From an uncultured Acidobacteriaceae bacterium (GTDB taxonomy: Bacteria > Acidobacteriota > Terriglobia > Terriglobales > Acidobacteriaceae), in NCBI GenBank assembly GCA_937879855.1, contig CALFMO010000006.1, positions 124,001-188,000 of the forward strand: a stretch of DNA of 64,000 nucleotides. The letters run 5' to 3'. Below the pieces are notes generated by a model. It searched no databases. It was not told the DNA's origin and saw only the letters and a program-made list of their open reading frames with translations. The position numbers and the translations under genes were made by a program. Shown one piece after another: positions 59,401 through 64,000 of the stretch (its first letter is position 1; each line of letters opens with the position of its first letter).

Positions 59401-61956
59401 TGGTTGAATGGCGGTAACTTAACCCTTGCCATAGGAGGGGAATGGGCATACTGCGTGACATGCCAAACCGCGCAACGGCCCTTCCCGCAACGGACCTTTT
59501 GCATAAACTGCAGTCGCGATACCGTGCATATTATCGACCCAAATAGCGACCCTGTGTTTCTCGCTCGCAAAGGGTACTACCGGTCAACGACGGTGGCAGC
59601 AATGTCTAGCCCACCCACGGCACCGATGTCGTTGATTGCCGCCGAGCACACGGCGCAGCTGAATGCTGCACAAGCCAAGGATGTGTTCTCCAAAGCCGAG
59701 GAATTTGAACTGTTATTTCAGGATGTTGATCTCGGCCCGGACGAAAAAGGGCACGAGCGCCCGTCAATCGATGTTCTGTCCTGCACCACAACAATGGAAG
59801 TCGGGATCGACATCGGAACACTTTCAGGAGTGTCGCTGCGGAATATGCCCCCCGCGCGGGCCAATTACCAACAACGGGCAGGTCGAGCTGGGCGCCGTGG
59901 CAATGCAGTGGCAACGGTCACAGCATTTGGAAGCGCCGACAGCCACGACGAACACTACTTCACGAGTCCAGACCTAATGATTCGTGGCGCAGTAAATGAC
60001 CCGAAACTGAATCTTGATAATTATGAAATCACTCGTCGCCATGTGACGGCGTTCCTATTACAGCGTTACCACCAAGTGCGATTACCTCACATTGCGCCGG
60101 CGGATCAGCCTCACCTTTTCGCCGTGCTGGGTAGCGTTGCCGCTTTCAAGAGCTCAGAATCTCTGTTGAATAGAGAAGATCTCAATCAGTGGCTAACGGA
60201 AAATGAGAGCGAATTGCGAGATGAGGTCGCCCAGTGGATACCAAAAGAGATTTCAGCGAAGGATCGTAACCGCCTTTTGGATTCCCTCGTTTCCGAAACC
60301 ATGAAACAGCTTGACGCGGCAATTGAATGGGGCACTGCGGAAGAGCCGCAAACGAATGCAACAGACGAGGCAACGGAAATACCCGCGGAGCCGGATGAGG
60401 AAGTCCCCCAGGCGGATCCCATCCAGGCGAATCTTCTGGACAGGCTTTTGTATAAAGGTGTTCTCCCTCGATACGCCTTTCCCACCGACGTTGCAACATT
60501 CTATGTCTTTGACAAGGAGAAATCTTCCAGTTTTAGGCCGGAATTCTTGTTCTCTCCTTCGCAGGGTCTACCGATCGCCCTATCGCAATATGCACCAGGA
60601 AAAGAGATATGGATCGCGGGAAAGCAATACACTTCCGGCGCGATCTATTCGCCCATAAGGAAAGATCGATATGAGGCATGGGAAAACAGGCGCCTCTATT
60701 ATGAGTGCTCAGTGTGCAAGTACGCTAAGAGCGTTGAAAGGAAAGATGGCGAGCGAGGTGAACGCCTGGACTGCCCAGCCTGTGGTGAAGCCCAAACCTT
60801 TGGCGATGCGAGATACTGGCTTCGGCCACCTGGGTTTGCCCATCCGGTCTTTTTGGATGAGGAAACCTCGCCCGACGATATGCCTGCCCGGAGCTACGCG
60901 ACCAGAGCGAAGCTGGTTGCTCCAACCCCGCCTGAAGACGCACCCTGGATCGTGGTCAACGACAGGCTGAAAGTGCATCATTTGAAACAGCATCTCTTGG
61001 TTACCAATCGAGGTCCCGCGAATGATGGCTACGACTATTGCACGAAATGTGGCCGTATTGAGCCTTCGGTATTACCGACATCGCAACTCGGAGCTGCGCA
61101 TAAGAAGCCGTATCCAGACGAACGTCATCCCAACTGCGAAGGTGCGACCACTCGCGGAATAGTTCTTGGAACAGATTTCATCACTGACATCCTCCTAATC
61201 TCCCTCACGGTCGAAGAGCCAATTTTGTTGTCCCCCTCCTTTCTTGCTACGGACATAGCTCTTCGCACGGTCAGTGAGGCTATTTCAAAGGCTGCTTGCC
61301 TGCTTCTGGAGTTGGAACCGAGCGAATTGCAAGCGGAATATCGTCCTGCCCTCACGGCGCTGGGAAAGGCCGGCAAACAGATTGAGATCTACGTTTATGA
61401 CACTCTTCCCGGCGGTGCTGGTTTTGCCCGGCAAATTGGCGCAAGAGCGCTGGAAGTCCTCCAAAAAGCGCTTGCCATTCTTGAAATCTGCCCCGACAAA
61501 TGTGATCGCTCCTGTTATCGGTGTTTGCGAAGCTACAAAAACAAGTTCGAACACGACCTGCTCGATCGAAAGGTCGGCGCCGTCTTGCTGAACTATCTTT
61601 TAAGTGGCGCGCCGCCCCGGTGGGAACCTGGACGGATAGAGGCTTCCCGCGACCTTTTATTTAACGATTTGAAGAGACAGTCGGTCGAGGGTCTCACGAT
61701 ACTCAGGCGAGCACAGGTAGAAATACCAGGCATTGGCGCAGTTGAGGCGCCCTTGCTCATCGAGAACACGGACGGTTTGAGATTGATCGTTGACGTCAGT
61801 GGACCTCTCACACCAAGAGAACCTGCAGATGACGTTTTGCGAGAGATGGTCGACTATTCGCCAGTCGCGATCAGACCAATTGAAGAACTCGTGGTTCGCC
61901 GAAATCTTCCGCGTGCCACAAGCGAGTTGCTCGAATTGGCCGGCATAACAAATTAG
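56416..61956 (+). CDS. Giant DEAH-box helicase with DUF1998 domain (DruE-type)
   Basis: An 1846-residue superfamily 2 helicase. Walker A 'MTGTGSGKTESF' (GTGSGKT 124-130), 'LYPMNALVNDQLGRLRLLFG', DEAH at 351-354 ('VIDEAHLYRGAQGSEVALL'), 'TTASF', and in the second RecA lobe 'VLIFSDSRQTAARLAP' (about 758), 'LSCTTTMEVGIDIGTLSGV' and 'QQRAGRAGRRGNAV' (about 1121-1163). Cys clusters lie near 557-600, 704 and 1430. The C-terminal DUF1998 part has 'DTLPGGAGFARQIG' and 'CPDKCDRSCYRCL' (about 1663-1705). This size and layout match DruE of Druantia better than the shorter MrfA/YprA or DISARM helicases. It is the motor of the system. Confidence 0.9.
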   Translation: MTYDVQTKFATIDQTVMQLHAALQEYIEAAYHISDPQMVKERAALLSEPGVIHQRPYLESTPRYVAGPKYSDIQGLDAAVSSLFTALSKPGGAKPILYNPPYLHQAEAIEGILVQNKSLMIMTGTGSGKTESFLLPILGKLALEAAHQPSSFANHSAVRAMILYPMNALVNDQLGRLRLLFGNGQLSKQFESWTGRPIRFARYTSRTLYPGVRDPKKDADRLSPIGKYYVKHLQDSLDPSSPNHASSKVLVEELKSRGKWPAKPDFLTWYGKPSSRWQDSKTKAFKRCVTLPHDQELFTRHEVQSAPPDVLVTNYSMLEYMLMRPLERPIFDHTREWLSANPKESFLLVIDEAHLYRGAQGSEVALLIRRLRQRLGIEAHRLQVICTTASFHKHEYAPFFGAQLTGKHADEFRPIKGDLDLRKPAHVATQADAELLAGLDLTKLDSEFACDRDDVLSAFCHAHGKAFDSAQWQLSLFEALSGYPPLNLLVNQTMKQALPVKGLGGEIFKDSTSHVAARALTALTRLGSLARRALHEPGLLPCRVHSFYRGLPGLWVCMDQNCSAAEKVATRPVGRMFAQPRDLCDCGSRVLELYTCRNCGTAYARAYTDDVQVPTFLWGEAGTIIRSASGEKKELEPIDLLLEEPVFGLVEPAGYDLVTGRLNPKNPSARVRTVFLRKDRSIPYKDDADQGAKVDSKPGEFKPCAVCGQTASFGRSSVQDHQTKGDQPFQALITKQLQIQPPSNVPATRLAPLRGRKVLIFSDSRQTAARLAPNLQKYSTQDALRPLICVGYRVLQEQASIRKLLSLQDLYLAVLISSKQLEVRLRPELRAGEDFTEDVTVEQALKQGALADSEKMLELFTEVGRSTPPESLLASIIDTLFHRYYGMEALALASIVEREKFSEKIVGLPALPEVAESAEQKMAIARIWLRQWQKNGFLLNGMPQAWRQIRIKPHTGTFSGMRSVLPTKPARTEFDKNWLPKLREWFCNPIPGGRFWLNGGNLTLAIGGEWAYCVTCQTAQRPFPQRTFCINCSRDTVHIIDPNSDPVFLARKGYYRSTTVAAMSSPPTAPMSLIAAEHTAQLNAAQAKDVFSKAEEFELLFQDVDLGPDEKGHERPSIDVLSCTTTMEVGIDIGTLSGVSLRNMPPARANYQQRAGRAGRRGNAVATVTAFGSADSHDEHYFTSPDLMIRGAVNDPKLNLDNYEITRRHVTAFLLQRYHQVRLPHIAPADQPHLFAVLGSVAAFKSSESLLNREDLNQWLTENESELRDEVAQWIPKEISAKDRNRLLDSLVSETMKQLDAAIEWGTAEEPQTNATDEATEIPAEPDEEVPQADPIQANLLDRLLYKGVLPRYAFPTDVATFYVFDKEKSSSFRPEFLFSPSQGLPIALSQYAPGKEIWIAGKQYTSGAIYSPIRKDRYEAWENRRLYYECSVCKYAKSVERKDGERGERLDCPACGEAQTFGDARYWLRPPGFAHPVFLDEETSPDDMPARSYATRAKLVAPTPPEDAPWIVVNDRLKVHHLKQHLLVTNRGPANDGYDYCTKCGRIEPSVLPTSQLGAAHKKPYPDERHPNCEGATTRGIVLGTDFITDILLISLTVEEPILLSPSFLATDIALRTVSEAISKAACLLLELEPSELQAEYRPALTALGKAGKQIEIYVYDTLPGGAGFARQIGARALEVLQKALAILEICPDKCDRSCYRCLRSYKNKFEHDLLDRKVGAVLLNYLLSGAPPRWEPGRIEASRDLLFNDLKRQSVEGLTILRRAQVEIPGIGAVEAPLLIENTDGLRLIVDVSGPLTPREPADDVLREMVDYSPVAIRPIEELVVRRNLPRATSELLELAGITN

Positions 61957-61969
61957 GAAGGGAGAGCAG

Positions 61970-63220
61970 GTGGAGATTTCGGCGGTTTTTACGACTGTGA
62001 CCCCAACTCACTGGCAGGCGCCGCCAGAGTGGATGAATTTTCATTACCTGGTTCGTGCGGAACAATGCCCTCGTTCCGCGGCCCTTCGGCATGCGACATA
62101 CTCACAACTCTGGAACCGAAGGGGCTATCCAGACAAACCTAGTCTCGCCGCGCTTTCTGGCATGGTGATACATAAGGCGATCGCCCGAATAGTCCGTGCA
62201 CTGGCCGACAGCGGAATTGGTTCGTTTGATGATCCCCGATCCGTCGCAATCCTAAAGAGCCTCGGTGGCTATTCGAAGGTGATTGCGGAGTCCGTCACAG
62301 ATGTGTTTCAGTCTCTTGCGGGCAATCCGCGATTTGAACTCGTGCGGTCGTCGTCGTTGTTAAGACTCAACAATCGCCTTCCCGCTATCCGCGAGCAGGT
62401 ACAGCTACAACTGTCGCGATTGAAATGGAAGTTGCAGCCTCCGCCCGTCGAACTGACTGAGAATTTGGATACCGATGCACTTGAAAGCGACCGTCTGCCT
62501 TTGGAGCAAGGAACACATTTTGAGGTCGAATTGCGGCATCCTGGGATCAAATGGCGCGGATTTGCCGATTTGATCGAGCTTCATGATGACTTCTGCACCA
62601 TCGAAGATTTCAAGTCCGGAGAACCGTCGGACGATCATTTATTGCAGTTGCAGATATACGCACTCCTTTGGAGCCATGACGACGAACTCAATCCGGCGAA
62701 AACTGCCATCGACAAATTGGTCATTTGTTACCCCAATGGCGATCGGATCGTCCCTCACGACAAGAAGAGCGGCAGCAAGCTTGCTCAGGAGTTGCAGGCG
62801 AGAACGAATGCTGTCCGCAAAGCAGTATCGGGTCCTGAATCTCAGGCAAATCTCGACGCCGAGCGATGCCCGCAATGCGACGTTCGCCATCTGTGTTCTG
62901 ACTATTGGACGGGAACCCGGCTTGCCAGTGTTGGTGGCCCTGGTACAAAGAGAGTTGACATCGATGACATACAACTTGCCCTGCGATCCCGCAAAGGGCA
63001 GAACGCGTGGTCAGCAGAATGCCAATTGTCGAACCACGTGCCCGTAGGAAGCCCAGTATTGTTGCGTTGGACGCCCAAAGATTTTGTGGTGCTTGACCAG
63101 TTGTTACCGGGGTCGGAAGTACGTTTGAGCGGGGCGCTGCTGTCGTACAGCGAAGACGCCAAGCTGCAAATTGTTACCTGCGCCGCTGCTACAGATTTGA
63201 TTCTCCCTGGCGCAAACTGA
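61970..63220 (+). CDS. PD-(D/E)XK nuclease with Cas4/RecB-like iron-sulfur cysteines
   Basis: A 416-residue nuclease. Motifs are His68 ('GMVIHKAI'), Asp200 ('RGFADLIEL'), Asp213-Phe-Lys215 ('IEDFKSG') and Q-x3-Y ('LQLQIYALLW', Gln226), the full PD-(D/E)XK set of the RecB/Cas4 branch. Cys33 plus a late triplet Cys300, Cys303 and Cys309 ('CPQCDVRHLC') match the [4Fe-4S] 'staple' of Cas4 and AddB. The C-terminal 100 residues are OB-like and unassigned. GTG 61970 follows AGGGAG, 13 bases after the helicase, as the last gene of the operon. Confidence 0.88.
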   Translation: MEISAVFTTVTPTHWQAPPEWMNFHYLVRAEQCPRSAALRHATYSQLWNRRGYPDKPSLAALSGMVIHKAIARIVRALADSGIGSFDDPRSVAILKSLGGYSKVIAESVTDVFQSLAGNPRFELVRSSSLLRLNNRLPAIREQVQLQLSRLKWKLQPPPVELTENLDTDALESDRLPLEQGTHFEVELRHPGIKWRGFADLIELHDDFCTIEDFKSGEPSDDHLLQLQIYALLWSHDDELNPAKTAIDKLVICYPNGDRIVPHDKKSGSKLAQELQARTNAVRKAVSGPESQANLDAERCPQCDVRHLCSDYWTGTRLASVGGPGTKRVDIDDIQLALRSRKGQNAWSAECQLSNHVPVGSPVLLRWTPKDFVVLDQLLPGSEVRLSGALLSYSEDAKLQIVTCAAATDLILPGAN

Positions 63221-63501
63221 CTGTCTTGTCCACAGATGATTGGGCGAATTGACTCTGAATCAGCTGCATTGCAGGCCAAATTTCGCTCTGAAGCCCAATC
63301 AAATCACTGAGATCTCCAATAATCAGGAAGGTATGAAAGGACTCACTGCGGCGCGTATCGGCCCGACAGATACGGCACACTCTATGACACACCGCCCCTC
63401 AAGATCATCAAGGCTAGATTTCGACGAGCTGGCTCGTGTTCGTCGGCAACAGCGTCAAAAGGACGACAGCAAGGCTGCTGGCAAAATCTGCGTCCATTTG
63501 C

Positions 63502-64000
63502 TTACCGATTCAGATCCACCACGGCGACCTTGTTCACTCCACTACAGGCCAGATAAAGCCGCCGATCGGGAGTTGCGACCATATTGCGAACCACGCCGCC
63601 GCCGGATGGGATCGGCTCCGTACTGAAGCTCTCCGACTTAGGATCAAACTTCACCAGGGTATTGGGTTTCACGCCCGATTCGCTGTACCAGACTTCGCCA
63701 TCTTTGGTGACCGCGATCCCGTACGGTTCTGACCCCGTACCTCCCGGCGATGCCCACTCCTTCAGCGGCTTTCCGCTTGCCGGATCAAAGTGTCCCAGAT
63801 ACCCGCGAGCATAATCGGTGTAATAGATCGTGCCATCAGGCGCCAGAGCGATCCGCCGCGGGCGCGCGTTCGCCGCTGGCAGCGTGTACTCGCGGATTTT
63901 CATTGTGTTCGGGTCAATGCTGGCCAGCTTGTTCGTACCGAATTCACAGAAGAAAGGCACGTTGTCTTGTGTAACCACGATGCCATAGGGGACAGCGTGT
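63502..64000 (-). CDS. Virginiamycin B lyase-like propeller protein, partial
   Basis: The gene runs off the right edge of the window, so its N-terminus is not seen. The visible 160-odd residues are repeated 40-residue blades: 'YGIAVTKDGEVWYSESGVKPNTLVKFDPKSESF', 'RIALAPDGTIYYTDYARGYLGHFDP' and 'LYLACSGVNKVAVVDL'. This matches the Vgb/streptogramin lyase family of seven-bladed propellers, which in most environmental bacteria are exported proteins of unknown role. It probably marks the return to ordinary chromosome right of the island; 281 bases without a clear gene separate the two. Confidence 0.8.
   Translation of the reverse strand, partial: HAVPYGIVVTQDNVPFFCEFGTNKLASIDPNTMKIREYTLPAANARPRRIALAPDGTIYYTDYARGYLGHFDPASGKPLKEWASPGGTGSEPYGIAVTKDGEVWYSESGVKPNTLVKFDPKSESFSTEPIPSGGGVVRNMVATPDRRLYLACSGVNKVAVVDLNR

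Noticed and set aside
56416..61956. DISARM (DrmA/DrmB) or MrfA/YprA identity for the large helicase
   Set aside because: DISARM keeps DUF1998 in a separate protein and MrfA is less than half this length; size and combined layout fit DruE better.
63417..63497. Minus-strand 26-residue frame beginning MDADFASSLAVVLLTLL four bases after the Vgb-like stop
   Set aside because: It looks like the start of a signal peptide and might be a gene cut off by the island, but it is too short and lacks a ribosome site to call.
47193..63501. Search for an integrase, phage structural genes, a CRISPR array or the missing tRNA-Ser 3' half
   Set aside because: None found by reading both strands. The island can be called accessory from gene content and the tRNA scar, but its mobility mechanism and right boundary are not visible.

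Overview
The window looks like a chromosome segment from an acidobacterium (Acidobacteriota, Terriglobia/Koribacter-like). The clearest marker is a PadR regulator followed by an 891-residue permease with an N-terminal prefix domain, the 'acidobacterial duplicated orphan permease' (ADOP) arrangement. Supporting signs are a Ser/Thr kinase with TolB-like and TPR domains, several small secreted proteins of a type common in this phylum, and many palindromic intergenic repeats. Gene order is loose: mostly single genes or pairs, with frequent GTG/TTG starts and several probable leaderless starts.

Layout. 0-9 kb: secreted beta-propeller, PHB-depolymerase-like esterase, EVE protein, ThiO, phosphoesterase, M20 peptidase, and a molybdopterin sulfite-oxidase-like subunit with its cytochrome b. 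9-19 kb: PadR/ADOP pair, membrane Ser/Thr kinase, YtcJ-like amidohydrolase, M48 protease. 19-26 kb: SMC (with an unusual head insertion), a ParD/ParE-type toxin-antitoxin pair, purC, CvpA, Fis-like protein. 26-38.5 kb: TPR protein, two SDRs (one beside a decayed transposase), metallo-beta-lactamase hydrolase, SMP-30 protein, glnA, LysR regulator coupled to a POTRA-only protein. 38.5-45.5 kb: a polyamine neighbourhood holding pyruvoyl arginine decarboxylase, a deoxyhypusine/homospermidine-synthase-like enzyme, a HEAT-repeat protein, N-carbamoylputrescine amidase and agmatine deiminase. Together they would take arginine to agmatine, N-carbamoylputrescine, putrescine and possibly a longer polyamine. 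45.5-47.1 kb: TMEM175-type channel, a lone nuoI, a 51-residue membrane peptide and tadA.

From 47.14 kb to about 63.2 kb the window changes character. A tRNA-Ser(CGA) gene is cut off after its anticodon arm. Next comes a graveyard of frameshifted genes, one broken by a 29-bp palindromic element with a 9-bp target duplication. Then there is a six-gene anti-phage-type island in two divergent transcription units. The leftward unit is a GHKL/MORC-like ATPase followed by a DUF4338 (DruA-type) protein. The rightward unit is a 968-residue unknown, a 353-residue unknown, an 1846-residue DEAH helicase with a C-terminal DUF1998 region (DruE-type) and a Cas4/RecB-like PD-(D/E)XK nuclease with four cysteines. 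This resembles Druantia but lacks recognisable DruB/C/D and adds two enzymatic modules, so it is the best candidate for an undescribed system. The window ends in a partial virginiamycin-B-lyase-like gene.

All calls come from reading the sequence; no database search was run. Family names rest on motifs I recognise.
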